NCBI RefSeq assembly: GCF_002154505.1
Contig: NZ_MUBM01000127.1
Location: 1-32,380, forward strand
Source: Streptomyces carpinensis
GTDB taxonomy: Bacteria > Actinomycetota > Actinomycetes > Streptomycetales > Streptomycetaceae
Direction of reading: 5' to 3'
Length of the DNA: 32,380 nucleotides
Under the pieces are notes generated by a model. The model was not told where the DNA came from and ran no database searches. It saw only the letters and a program-made list of their open reading frames with translations. Shown here one piece after another: positions 14,017-22,009 of this stretch; position 1 is the stretch's first letter; each line of letters begins with the position of its first letter. The position numbers were made by a program, and so were the translations under genes.

Positions 14017-16830
14017 CTGACTACGACGTTTCGATCCCTCGGGATCCTCCCCGAGACCGCCGAGGCCCTGGAAGCCGTCGGCATCACCACTCCCTTCCCC
14101 ATCCAGGAGATGACGCTGCCCGTGGCCCTCTCGGGCACGGACGTCATCGGCCAGGCCAAGACCGGCACCGGCAAGACGCTCGGCTTCGGCCTTCCGCTCC
14201 TCGAGCGCGTGACCGTTCCCGCCGACGTCGAGGCGGGCCGCGCCGAGCCCGAGGCCCTCACGGACGCCCCGCAGGCGCTCGTCGTCGTCCCCACGCGCGA
14301 GCTGTGCGTCCAGGTCACCAACGACCTGCTGACCGCCGGCAAGGTGCGCAACGTGCGGGTCACCGCGATCTACGGCGGCCGGGCCTACGAGCCCCAGGTC
14401 GAGGCCCTGAACAAGGGCGTCGACGTGGTCGTCGGCACCCCGGGCCGGCTGCTGGACCTGGCGGGCCAGAAGAAGCTGAACCTGAAGCACGTCAAGTGCC
14501 TGGTGCTCGACGAGGCCGACGAGATGCTCGACCTGGGCTTCCTGCCCGACGTCGAGAAGATCATCGACATGCTGCCGGCCAAGCGGCAGACCATGCTGTT
14601 CTCGGCCACCATGCCGGGCGCGGTCATCGGCCTCGCGCGCCGCTACATGTCCCGGCCCACGCACATCCGCGCCACCGCGCCGGACGACGAGGGCGTGACG
14701 GTCGCGAACATCAAGCAGTTCGTCTACCGCGCGCACAACATGGACAAGCCGGAGATGGTCGCCCGCATACTGCAGGCCGAGGGCCGCGGGCTGGCGATGA
14801 TCTTCTGCCGGACCAAGCGCACGGCGGCCGACATCGCCGAGCAGCTCCAGCGCCGCGGCTTCGCCTCCGGCGCGGTCCACGGCGACCTCGGCCAGGGCGC
14901 CCGCGAGCAGGCGCTGCGCGCCTTCCGCAACGGCAAGGTCGACGTCCTCGTCTGCACCGACGTCGCCGCGCGCGGCATCGACGTCGAGGGCGTGACCCAC
15001 GTCATCAACTACCAGTCCCCCGAGGACGAGAAGACGTACCTGCACCGGGTCGGCCGTACCGGTCGCGCGGGCGCCAAGGGTACGGCGATCACGTTCGTCG
15101 ACTGGGACGACATCCCGCGCTGGCAGCTGATCAACAAGGCGCTGGAGCTGGACTTCAACGACCCGGTGGAGACGTACTCGAGCTCCCCGCACCTGTTCTC
15201 CGACCTCGGCATCCCCGCGGGCACGAAGGGCACGCTGCCGCGCTCGGAGCGGACCCGTGCCGGGCTGGACGCGGAGGAGCTGGAGGACCTCGGCGAGACC
15301 GGCGGCCGCGGCGCCCGTGGGCGCGGTGGCCGGGGCGGTCGCGGCGAGCCGCGCTCGGCCGAGCGCGAACGCCCGGCGCACACCCCGCGCCGCCGACGCC
15401 GCACGCGCGGCGGTTCACCGGTGGACCCGGGTACGGCGACCTCCGGTGCGGTGTCTTCGGGCACCTCGGCCGCGGCCCCCTCTGCCGACGTCGCGTCGAC
15501 CGGGGACGAGGCCACCGCCACCCGCACTCCGCGCCGCCGTCGGCGCACGCGCGGCGGCACACCGGCGCAGCCGGTGGCTTCCGGGACGGCGTCGGCCACC
15601 GAGCCGATCGAGCCGGTGGCATCCGAGGCGCCTTCCGCGTCCAAGGCCGCTGCGTCCGCTCCGTCCGTCGAGGCGGTCGCGTCGGTGGGCGCAGCGGAGT
15701 CCGCGGTGACGACGGCGGAGGGCTCCGCCCTCGACGCCCCCGAGACCCCGGCCAAGCCGCGCCGCCGCCGGACCCGCAAGTCGGCCGAGCGCACGGCGGC
15801 CTCGGCCGCCACCACGGCGCCGGCCGAGGCCGCCCAGGCGTCGGAAGCGGCCGAGGCGTCGCCCGTCGCGGTCGGGACCGAGGCCGAGGCCGTCGGCACC
15901 GAGCCGGCATCGGCGCCGCGCCGCACTCGCAAGAAGGCCGCCGCCACCGCCGAGACGGTGGTCGACACGGCCGAGGGCACGGTGGAGCAGGCGGAGGAGC
16001 CCAAGCCCCGCCGCCGCACCCGCAAGGCCGCCGAGCCCGCCGAGGCGGCGGTGGACGCCGCCGAAGGCACGGCCGAGGCCGAGACGAAGCCGCGCCGCAC
16101 CCGCAAGAAGGCGACCGCCGCCCCCGAAACGGCCGCCGACAAGGCCGAGGGCACGGAGGCGAAGCCGAAGCGCACCCGCAAGGCCGCGGCCACCACCCCG
16201 GAAGCCGCCGCCGACACGGCCGAAGGCACCGAGGCCAAGCCGAAGCGCACCCGCAAGGCGGCCGCCACCACCCCGGAAGCCGCCGCCGACACGGCCGAAG
16301 GCACCGAGGCCAAGCCGAAGCGCACCCGCAAGGCGGCCGCCACGGTCGAGGCGCCTGAGGACGCCGAGGCGAAGCCGAAGCGCCCCCGGAAGGCCGCGGC
16401 GACCGCCGAGGCCTCGGTCGAGACGGCCGAGGGCGCGACCGCTGCCGAGGCCAAGCCCCGGCGTACGCGCAAGAAGGCCGCCACCGAGGCGGCCACGGCC
16501 GTCGAGGAGGCGGAGGCCAAGCCGCGCCGCCGCACCCGCAAGGCCGCTGAGCCCGCCGAGGCGGCGGTGGACGCCGCCGAAGGCACGGCCGAGGCCGAGA
16601 CGAAGCCGCGTCGGACCCGCAAGAAGGCCGCTGCCGCCCCCGAGGCGACGCCGACCGTCGTCGACGGTGCCGACGGTGCGGCGGAGGCGAAGCCGCGTCG
16701 CCGTACCCGCAAGGCGGCCGAGGCCGCCACCGCGGAGATCCCGGCGCAGGCCACCGGTGAGCCGGAGGCCAAGCCCAAGGCGCGGCGCGCCCGGAAGGCG
16801 GCGGCCTCCGTGGAGTCGGCGGAGGCCTGA
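13927..16830 (+). CDS. DEAD-box RNA helicase, RhlE-like, with long basic/acidic repeat tail
   Basis: ATP-dependent RNA helicase. Numbering from ATG 13927 (967 residues), all core motifs are present: PFPIQ (Q motif, 56-60), AKTGTGKT (77-84), PTREL (122-126), GTPGR (170-174), DEAD (195-198), SAT (226-228), FCRTK, DVAARGID (345-352) and HRVGRTGR (373-380). The core ends near 430. An RGG-like patch (460-473) follows, then almost 500 residues of Ala/Glu/Thr linkers with KP(R/K)RTRK modules. The true start may be CTG at 14017, with AGAGG 7 bases before it; it would give LTTTFRSLGI at the N-terminus and remove 30 residues. The ATG at 13927 has no ribosome site. Rv3211 (RhlE) is the mycobacterial counterpart. 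A strong terminator follows. Confidence 0.9.
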   Translation: MPVRRPTSPGTVTDTTPALASRRANRRGSTLTTTFRSLGILPETAEALEAVGITTPFPIQEMTLPVALSGTDVIGQAKTGTGKTLGFGLPLLERVTVPADVEAGRAEPEALTDAPQALVVVPTRELCVQVTNDLLTAGKVRNVRVTAIYGGRAYEPQVEALNKGVDVVVGTPGRLLDLAGQKKLNLKHVKCLVLDEADEMLDLGFLPDVEKIIDMLPAKRQTMLFSATMPGAVIGLARRYMSRPTHIRATAPDDEGVTVANIKQFVYRAHNMDKPEMVARILQAEGRGLAMIFCRTKRTAADIAEQLQRRGFASGAVHGDLGQGAREQALRAFRNGKVDVLVCTDVAARGIDVEGVTHVINYQSPEDEKTYLHRVGRTGRAGAKGTAITFVDWDDIPRWQLINKALELDFNDPVETYSSSPHLFSDLGIPAGTKGTLPRSERTRAGLDAEELEDLGETGGRGARGRGGRGGRGEPRSAERERPAHTPRRRRRTRGGSPVDPGTATSGAVSSGTSAAAPSADVASTGDEATATRTPRRRRRTRGGTPAQPVASGTASATEPIEPVASEAPSASKAAASAPSVEAVASVGAAESAVTTAEGSALDAPETPAKPRRRRTRKSAERTAASAATTAPAEAAQASEAAEASPVAVGTEAEAVGTEPASAPRRTRKKAAATAETVVDTAEGTVEQAEEPKPRRRTRKAAEPAEAAVDAAEGTAEAETKPRRTRKKATAAPETAADKAEGTEAKPKRTRKAAATTPEAAADTAEGTEAKPKRTRKAAATTPEAAADTAEGTEAKPKRTRKAAATVEAPEDAEAKPKRPRKAAATAEASVETAEGATAAEAKPRRTRKKAATEAATAVEEAEAKPRRRTRKAAEPAEAAVDAAEGTAEAETKPRRTRKKAAAAPEATPTVVDGADGAAEAKPRRRTRKAAEAATAEIPAQATGEPEAKPKARRARKAAASVESAEA
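15721..16827 (+). repeat. Repeated KP-R/K-RTRK modules in the helicase tail, with a 75-bp exact tandem duplication
   Basis: More than ten modules of the form KP(R/K)(R/K)TRK(K/A)A are separated by Ala/Glu/Thr linkers. Bases 16189-16263 and 16264-16338 are a 75-bp tandem repeat (25 codons). A segment of about 60 bases starting at 16033 recurs at 16549. This DNA-level identity points to recent expansion. Confidence 0.85.
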
Positions 16831-16839
16831 TCCCACGCC

Positions 16840-16879
16840 CCGACGGCCCGGCCCACCCCGTGTGGGACCGGGCCGTCGG
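16840..16879 (+). terminator. Strong terminator after the helicase gene
   Basis: A perfect 12-bp stem (16840-16851 with 16868-16879) continues into an inner CCCAC/GTGGG stem, with one bulged A. It begins 10 bases after the helicase stop. A second, weaker hairpin (ACGGGC with GCCCGT) lies near 16932-16970. The remaining gap to 17072 has no gene. Confidence 0.85.
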
Positions 16880-17072
16880 CGTGTCCGGCCCCAGCGACGC
16901 GCGCGTACCGGCGCCACCGCGAAGGCGCGCGGACGGGCTTGCCGAAGAACCGGTCCTTCGGCCCGTCGTGCGGGCTTTGTTCACCACCGGCCCGCGTCCT
17001 GGCCTCCGGCCCTCCTCCGCCCTTCGCCTCGGCGCTCCACCCTTCGCCGCCCGCGCCCGATAGCCTCGCCGC

Positions 17073-17978
17073 ATGAGCAGGCCTCCGACCTTCCTTCCGC
17101 CGGCCGGTGCCCGGACCTACCGGCTGCGCACCGCTCGTGGTGAGTTCGCCGTCGTCGACGCGCCCGTGGCGCCCGGTTCCGGGTGGCGGGGCACCGTGCT
17201 GCTGCTGCCGGGGTTCACCGGGAGCAAGGAAGACTTCAACCCGCTGCACGAACCGCTCGCGGCGCGCGGGTACCGGACGGTGGCCGTGGACGGGCGCGGG
17301 CAGTTCGAGTCGGACGGCCCGGCGGACGACGAGTCGGCGTACGCCCAGGAGGAACTCGCGGGGGACGTCCTCGCGCAGGCCGAGGCGCTCGGCACGCGTG
17401 TGCACCTGCTCGGGCACTCCCTCGGCGGCCAGATCGCCCGCGCGGCCGTGCTGCTCGACCACTCCCCCTTCCTCTCGCTCACGCTCATGGCCTCCGGCCC
17501 GGCGCAGATCTCCGTCTCGCAGCAGCAGCGGGTGAAGCTGCTGCGGGACGCGCTCGGGGTGATGACGATGGCCGAGGTGTGGGAGGTCATCCAGGCGATG
17601 GAACCGCCCGGCGAGACCGACACCGCGTTCGACGCCGGTCTCGACAACCGGGAGGATCTTCGGCGGCGCTGGCTGGGCAACAAGCCCGCACAACTCCTCG
17701 CCACCGGACGCCAGTTGTGCACCGAGCCGGACCGCGTCGCCGAACTCGCCGCAACCGCGCTGCCGTTCCATGTGCTGTCGGGGGCGCGGGACGACGCCTG
17801 GCCGGTGCCACTCCTGGACGAGATGGCCGTGCGGCTCGGCGCCCGGCGTACGGTCGTCGAGGGAGCCGAGCACTCCCCCAACTGCGACCAGCCGCTCGCC
17901 ACGGCCCGCGCCCTCGCCGACTTCTGGGACGACGTCAGCCGCGACGCGGGCGACACCGAGGCCCGGAGCCTCTCCTAG
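17073..17978 (+). CDS. Alpha/beta hydrolase
   Basis: Serine hydrolase of 301 residues, cytoplasmic by appearance, substrate unknown. Visible features are the oxyanion strand LLLPGFTGSKEDF (43-55), the sequence AVDGRGQFESDG after strand 4, nucleophile Ser116 in LLGHSLGG, acid in SGARDDAWPV (Asp240 or 241) and His267 in GAEHSPNCDQP. Chosen start: ATG at 17073, about 30 bases downstream of TAGCCTC; no strong ribosome site is seen. Its TAG stop lies inside the left arm of a 24-bp inverted repeat. The stop of the convergent NYN gene lies in the other arm. Confidence 0.88.
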   Translation: MSRPPTFLPPAGARTYRLRTARGEFAVVDAPVAPGSGWRGTVLLLPGFTGSKEDFNPLHEPLAARGYRTVAVDGRGQFESDGPADDESAYAQEELAGDVLAQAEALGTRVHLLGHSLGGQIARAAVLLDHSPFLSLTLMASGPAQISVSQQQRVKLLRDALGVMTMAEVWEVIQAMEPPGETDTAFDAGLDNREDLRRRWLGNKPAQLLATGRQLCTEPDRVAELAATALPFHVLSGARDDAWPVPLLDEMAVRLGARRTVVEGAEHSPNCDQPLATARALADFWDDVSRDAGDTEARSLS

Positions 17979-18035
17979 GTCCTGTCGTCGAACTCCCGTC
18001 TTCCCCGCGGGCGGGAGTTCGACGACAGGACCTAG
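17975..18035. terminator. Bidirectional terminator containing both convergent stop codons
   Basis: A perfect 24-bp inverted repeat (17975-17998 with 18012-18035) has a 13-base spacer. The TAG of the hydrolase (17976-17978) and the TAG of the NYN gene (18032-18034, minus strand) occupy mirror positions in the two arms. It should form the same hairpin in both transcripts. Confidence 0.9.
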
Positions 18036-18937
18036 TACTGCGCCTGCAGGTGCTCCCAGAAGCCGTCCCGCAGGGCGCGTCGCAGGTCGGCCTGGCCGCG
18101 CAGCGAGTACTGCAGCAGCCCCTCGGCCTCGACCAGCAGGTCCTGGTCGACCGAGCCGGGCAGGTAGGGGTGTCCGGGCAGGAGTTCCACCAGGGTGTCC
18201 CTGCCGCGGTCCGCAAGCCACTTGGCGGCGATCTGCGCGCCCACGAAGCGGACGTCCTCGCGAGTGGGCCGGGCGGCGCCCGCCGGGTCGTACGTCACCG
18301 CGGTACGCCGGGAGACGTACGGCTTGAAGAAGCCCAGGTCGAGCGTGCGCTGGCTGTCGACCTCCCACAGCAGCGGCTCGGCCTGGTTGCGGCCCTCGGG
18401 GGCCTCGATGCCCCACAGGTGGACCCGGGCGCCGTAGCCCTGGGCCGCCTCCACGGCCGGCACCAGGTCCTCGTCGCCGCCGAGCAGCGCGGCGTCGCTG
18501 ATGGCGCGGTGCCGGGCCAGGGACTCCAGGTCCGACCGGATCAGCGAATCGACGCCCTTCTGCTGGTTGTTGGCGTTGAGGTTGCCCAGGCGGACCTTGA
18601 CGTCGGGCAGTTCGGCGATGGACTGCTGCTCGGCGGTGTGGATGCGGCGGCGGGCGCCGTCGTACCAGTACACGCGCAGCAACCGGCTGTCGGCGAAGAC
18701 CGTGCGGGCGCGGTCGATGAGCGCGTCGATCAGGCCCTCGGCGTCCAGGTCGAAGGAGCGGCGGTCCTCCGTCCCGGCGATCAGCCGGCCTGCGGCGGCG
18801 TAGAGGTAGCCGGCGTCGACGAAGATCGCATGGGTCGAGGGCGTCTTGGCCACCTCGGCGAGCATGCGCTCCAGGAGCTCGTTCGTGCGCTCGATGCGGG
18901 CGGCCAGCGCCGCGTGGTCCTCGTTCATCGCCTCCAT
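18032..18937 (-). CDS. NYN-domain (PIN-like nuclease fold) protein
   Basis: Probable RNA-acting protein with an NYN domain, 301 residues from ATG 18937. A short N-terminal helix (MNEDHAALAARIERTNELL) may be coiled-coil. The acidic active-site residues typical of NYN/PIN nucleases are seen: Asp41 in FVDAGYLY, Asp130 in KGVDSLIRSDL and Asp155/157 in LLGGDEDLVPAV. The C-terminal 100 residues (from about 200) are outside the nuclease core. The start is uncertain: GTG 18952, ATG 18937 and ATG 18928 are all in frame, and none has a well-spaced ribosome site. It is convergent with the hydrolase and divergent from the 50-residue protein. Nuclease activity is inferred from the fold. Confidence 0.85.
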   Translation of the reverse strand: MEAMNEDHAALAARIERTNELLERMLAEVAKTPSTHAIFVDAGYLYAAAGRLIAGTEDRRSFDLDAEGLIDALIDRARTVFADSRLLRVYWYDGARRRIHTAEQQSIAELPDVKVRLGNLNANNQQKGVDSLIRSDLESLARHRAISDAALLGGDEDLVPAVEAAQGYGARVHLWGIEAPEGRNQAEPLLWEVDSQRTLDLGFFKPYVSRRTAVTYDPAGAARPTREDVRFVGAQIAAKWLADRGRDTLVELLPGHPYLPGSVDQDLLVEAEGLLQYSLRGQADLRRALRDGFWEHLQAQY

Positions 18938-18994
18938 TGTCCCGACGATCACGCTGCGAACACAACCGGTCCCGGTCGGTCGATCAGCAACGTC

Positions 18995-19037
18995 TTACCG
19001 GTCGGTAATTAGACGTTCGAAAAATTTATTTAGTCTA
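18995..19037. promoter_or_regulatory. Palindrome and AT-rich control region between NYN gene and small-protein gene
   Basis: TTACCGGTCGGTAA (18995-19008) is an inverted repeat of the kind bound by TetR-family proteins. An AT-rich stretch follows, bounded by TAGAC (19010-19014) and GTCTA (19033-19037). Such low GC is rare in this window. It lies in the divergent promoter region, so it could control one or both genes. Confidence 0.45.
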
Positions 19038-19159
19038 GGGAATGTTTGTAACACCTGAGCCGTTGAATACGAGTGGAACAGGGGGCCGCTACCGCCCCGT
19101 GAGCCACCCACTCACCAGTAATTCTCCGCAGGAGGATGACCAGACGAAGGGAGAAGCCC

Positions 19160-19312
19160 GTGCGCTTCGAGATCATGCGACTCGACGAGGTCAACGGCAC
19201 CACCGTGGACAGCACCGTCGTGGACGCCGCCTCCGTCAACCGGATCGTTCAGCAGGCCGCCGCGATCGGTCAGCGGCTCTGGATCCGCCCGGCCGAGGCC
19301 TCGGCCTCGTAA
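19160..19312 (+). CDS. Conserved small protein of 50 residues, function unknown
   Basis: GTG 19160 to TAA 19312, with GAAGGGAG about 7 bases upstream. The product reads MRFEIMRLDEVNGTTVDSTV at the start and continues with VDAASVNRIVQQAAAIGQRL and WIRPAEASAS. It has no membrane helix or signal peptide; the pattern suggests a beta-strand pair followed by one helix. GC-rich third positions support coding. It stands alone between an AT-rich control region and a strong terminator, so it is probably a single-gene transcript that may be highly expressed. An internal ATG at 19175 is possible but has no ribosome site. I do not recognise a function. Confidence 0.75.
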   Translation: MRFEIMRLDEVNGTTVDSTVVDAASVNRIVQQAAAIGQRLWIRPAEASAS

Positions 19313-19336
19313 CGGCGACCGCTTTTTGATGCTTCG

Positions 19337-19375
19337 AGCCCCCGTACGGCACCGTGCCGTACGGGGGCTTCTTGC
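19337..19375 (+). terminator. Strong terminator after the 50-residue protein gene
   Basis: A perfect 15-bp stem (19337-19351 with 19355-19369) with a 3-base loop is followed by TCTTGC. It begins 24 bases after the stop codon and could also serve the convergent MarC-family gene. Confidence 0.9.
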
Positions 19376-19432
19376 ATGCCGCCCGGTCCCGAGGGCGAGA
19401 CCCGGGCGCGCCCCCCCTGCCGGGGCGGAGCC

Positions 19433-20038
19433 TCAGGCGCCCCGGATCACCTGCATGACGCCGTTGATGATCTGCTGCACGGCGATCGCGGAGAGCATCA
19501 TGCCCGCCAGCCGCGTCACCAGCACCACACCGCCGTCCTTGATGACCCGGATGATCAGCAGCGAGTAGCGCATGACCAGCCACAGCACCACGTGGATCGC
19601 GAGGATCGCCGACCACACCGATATCTGGGTGGACACGCTGTCGGCCTTCTGCACGGCGAGGATGACGGACACGATCGCGCCGGGACCAGCCAGCAGGGGC
19701 ATGCCCAGCGGCACCAGCGCCACGTTGACGTCCTTGGTCTGCTTCGGCTCGTCCGTCTTCCCGGTGAGCAGGTCGAGCGCGATCAGCAGCAGGAGCAGCC
19801 CACCGGCGATCATCAGCGCCGGGACGGACACATGCAGGTAGTCGAGGATCTGGTGGCCGAGCACACCGAACACGGCGATGACCCCGCCGGCCACACAGAC
19901 GGCCTGGAACGCCATCCGCTTCTGCACCTTGCCGGGACGGCCGGCGGTCAGCGCGAGGAAGATCGGGGTGATCCCGGGGGGATCCATGATGACGAAAAGG
20001 GTGAGGAAGAGGGAGCCGAAGACGGCAGCGTCGAACAT
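19433..20038 (-). CDS. MarC-family (UPF0056) integral membrane protein
   Basis: A 201-residue membrane protein with six predicted helices. The first half contains the family signature (FVIMDPPGITPIFLALTAG); the second half has PLGMPLLAGPGAIVSVIL. This internal duplication is typical of MarC/UPF0056 proteins. The family was once linked to multiple antibiotic resistance, but that link was withdrawn, and the substrate is unknown. I chose ATG at 20038 because MFDAAVFGSLFL begins the first helix; the upstream part of the open frame (HPHVFARPSSFF) does not look coding. The ribosome site is weak. The PHP gene lies 133 bases upstream on the same strand. Confidence 0.88.
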   Translation of the reverse strand: MFDAAVFGSLFLTLFVIMDPPGITPIFLALTAGRPGKVQKRMAFQAVCVAGGVIAVFGVLGHQILDYLHVSVPALMIAGGLLLLLIALDLLTGKTDEPKQTKDVNVALVPLGMPLLAGPGAIVSVILAVQKADSVSTQISVWSAILAIHVVLWLVMRYSLLIIRVIKDGGVVLVTRLAGMMLSAIAVQQIINGVMQVIRGA

Positions 20039-20171
20039 GGGTGTGGAACAGCCTTGCGGAGAACGGAAGAAGGAAGACGGGCGCGCGAAGACGTGCGGAT
20101 GCACGAAGGTGTGCGGGCGCACGACGCGCAGGGGGTAGGGCGTACGGGAGTGCGGGTGGCGCGGGGTCCGG

Positions 20172-21029
20172 TCAGGCTCCGCCGGCCCCCGGCACCGGGA
20201 ACGCCCCGGTCGCCCGCCGCGTGATCTCCCCGTAGACCTCGGGGTCGGTGGTGAACTCGCCGAGCGAGACGGTCTTCCGGCTGCCGTGGTAGTCGCTCGA
20301 GCCGGTGACCAGCAGCCCGAGCTCCCGGGCCAGGCCGCGTAGCCGCGCCCTGGTGTCCGGGTCGTGGTCCATGTGGTCGACCTCGATGCCGTCGAGCCCC
20401 GCGGCGGCCATCTCGGCGATGGCGGACTCGGGAACCGTACGGCCCCGCTTGACCGCCGCCGGGTGGGCGAAGACGCAGACTCCGCCGGCGGCCTTGACCA
20501 GCCGGATCGCCTCGAAGGGGTCCGTCTCGTGCTTCGCGACGTAGGCCCGGCCGCCGTCGGCCAGCCACTGGTCGGTGAAGGCGTCGCTCACCGTCGGCAC
20601 GACGCCGAGCTCGACGAGCGCGGAGGCGACGTGCGGCCGTCCGACCGAGCCGTTGCCCGCTATCCGCGCGACCTGCTCCCAGGTCACCGGCACGCCGAGC
20701 TCGTTCAGCCTGGCGATCATGCCCTTGGCCCGCGGCACGCGGTCGTCCCGGACCAGCTCCCGCTCGGCGAGCAGGGCGGGCTCCGCGGAGTCGAAGAGGT
20801 AGGCCAGCATGTGCATGCTGATGCCGTCGATACGGCAGGACAGCTCGGCGCCGGTGACCAGGGTGAGCCCCTCGGGCAGCGCGGCGATCGCCTCGGCGTG
20901 TCCGCGGGTGGTGTCGTGGTCGGTCAGCGCGACGACGTCCAGACCGGCCGCGGCGGCGTTCCGCACCAGCTCGGCCGGGGTGTCCGTGCCGTCGGACGCG
21001 GTGGAGTGGGTGTGCAGATCGATGCGCAC
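20172..21029 (-). CDS. PHP-domain phosphoesterase
   Basis: Metal-dependent phosphoesterase of the PHP family, 285 residues, probably cytoplasmic. The four metal-site motifs are present: DLHTHS (4-9), TDHD (36-39), GAELSC with H73, and FAHPAA with a later SSDYHG. The overall length and MHMLAYLFD fit the YciV/TrpH-like group, which in E. coli (RNase AM) removes 5' nucleotides from RNA and hydrolyses 3',5'-nucleoside bisphosphates. The same activity here is an inference. GTG at 21029 is chosen because GGAG lies 8 bases upstream and the HTH motif then sits at the N-terminus as usual. The gap to the DUF6758 gene upstream (21030-21169) shows no gene. Confidence 0.88.
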   Translation of the reverse strand: MRIDLHTHSTASDGTDTPAELVRNAAAAGLDVVALTDHDTTRGHAEAIAALPEGLTLVTGAELSCRIDGISMHMLAYLFDSAEPALLAERELVRDDRVPRAKGMIARLNELGVPVTWEQVARIAGNGSVGRPHVASALVELGVVPTVSDAFTDQWLADGGRAYVAKHETDPFEAIRLVKAAGGVCVFAHPAAVKRGRTVPESAIAEMAAAGLDGIEVDHMDHDPDTRARLRGLARELGLLVTGSSDYHGSRKTVSLGEFTTDPEVYGEITRRATGAFPVPGAGGA

Positions 21030-21169
21030 GACACTGACTCCAGGCGGTGACGGGACGGAAGGGGACACCCAAGGATAACGGGAGCCGACGGGTGCCCTGT
21101 CACCCCCGAGGCACGGTCACGCCCCCTACACCCCGTCGGTAGGGCCCCCGCTCTCCCGGTACGGCACGC

Positions 21170-21811
21170 CTACGGGCGCAGCAGCCGCGGCGAGAGCGCT
21201 CCGCACGGCACCAGCTCGAGCTCGGCGCCCGCGTCCCGCAGGTCTGCCAGCACCAGCTCGTCGTACATCAGCAGCCCCGACTGCTCGGGCCACACCACCG
21301 CCCACAGCCACAGCCCGCGCGCCTCGCCCGCGAACACGGCACGGTCGACCGGGGCACCGGAGACGTGCCAGAGCGGGGTGGGACGGCCGCCGGCCAGCAC
21401 CTTGGCGTCCGGCGGCTTCTCGACGTTCAGCGACGGGCCGGGGTCCGGGCCGTCGATGCCGGCGTAGTGCGCGCCGAGGCCGACGCCGAGTTCCTCCGCG
21501 ACGAGGATCAGCTCCCCCATGCCGCCGAGCGGACCGGGTCCCGAGCAGGCCACGGCGGTGGCGCGGCCACCGCTGCGCTCGTCACCGGCGTAGGCCACTC
21601 CGGTGAACAGCCAGCCGACCGGCAGCGGCCACGGCATCCACACCGGCACCTGCGTACGGTGCACGACGACGCCGAGGGCTTCGACGCTGGGCGGGATCAC
21701 GGGCTGCAGCGGATACACCGTCCCGTGCACCTCGCACTGCCAGGCGTCGCTGAAGAGTCCGGGAGCCCTGACCCGGCCACCGCACTTCGGGCAACTGGGT
21801 TCGCCCCTCAT
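21170..21811 (-). CDS. Zinc-ribbon protein, DUF6758-like
   Basis: A 213-residue protein conserved in Streptomyces. The N-terminus is a zinc ribbon (CPKCGGRVRAPG, then CEVHG: Cys7, Cys10, Cys26, His29). The rest is a Trp/Pro-rich domain (WMPWPLPVGWLFTG, GPLGGMGELILVAEE) with no membrane helix or catalytic motif that I know. The ATG at 21811 is the only start that keeps the ribbon. It is divergent from the MFS exporter, with about 200 bases between them. The DUF number is from memory and should be treated as provisional. Confidence 0.7.
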   Translation of the reverse strand: MRGEPSCPKCGGRVRAPGLFSDAWQCEVHGTVYPLQPVIPPSVEALGVVVHRTQVPVWMPWPLPVGWLFTGVAYAGDERSGGRATAVACSGPGPLGGMGELILVAEELGVGLGAHYAGIDGPDPGPSLNVEKPPDAKVLAGGRPTPLWHVSGAPVDRAVFAGEARGLWLWAVVWPEQSGLLMYDELVLADLRDAGAELELVPCGALSPRLLRP

Positions 21812-21893
21812 AGGGCCCCACGGTCCTACCCGGACCGCGCCGCGTCAAGGACGATCACCCGTCCGGAGGGAACACCTGACCGGACCGCACTAG

Positions 21894-21930
21894 ATGCATA
21901 TTGCATTAATTAGCAGACCTAACTTAGTAT
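21894..21930 (+). promoter_or_regulatory. Promoter with overlapping operator for the MFS exporter
   Basis: TTGCAT (21901-21906) and TAGTAT (21925-21930) with an 18-base spacer form a good vegetative promoter. The palindrome ATGCA-TAT-TGCAT (21894-21906) covers the -35 element. TTAG and CTAA half-sites in the spacer add further symmetry. A repressor bound here would block transcription of the exporter. No regulator gene is adjacent. Confidence 0.6.
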
Positions 21931-22009
21931 GTGCATAAGCCAACCATCTGCTCGGCCGACCGGGCGGACACTCACGCACGGCGATCTCACCGGGATTGGA
22001 GCATCACGC

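Noticed and set aside
15009..18965. Very long minus-strand open frame of 1318 codons opposite the helicase tail and hydrolase
   Set aside because: It is antisense to well-supported genes, has no family signature, and arises because high-GC DNA has few stop codons. Repetitive Ala/Arg/Val composition mirrors the helicase repeats.
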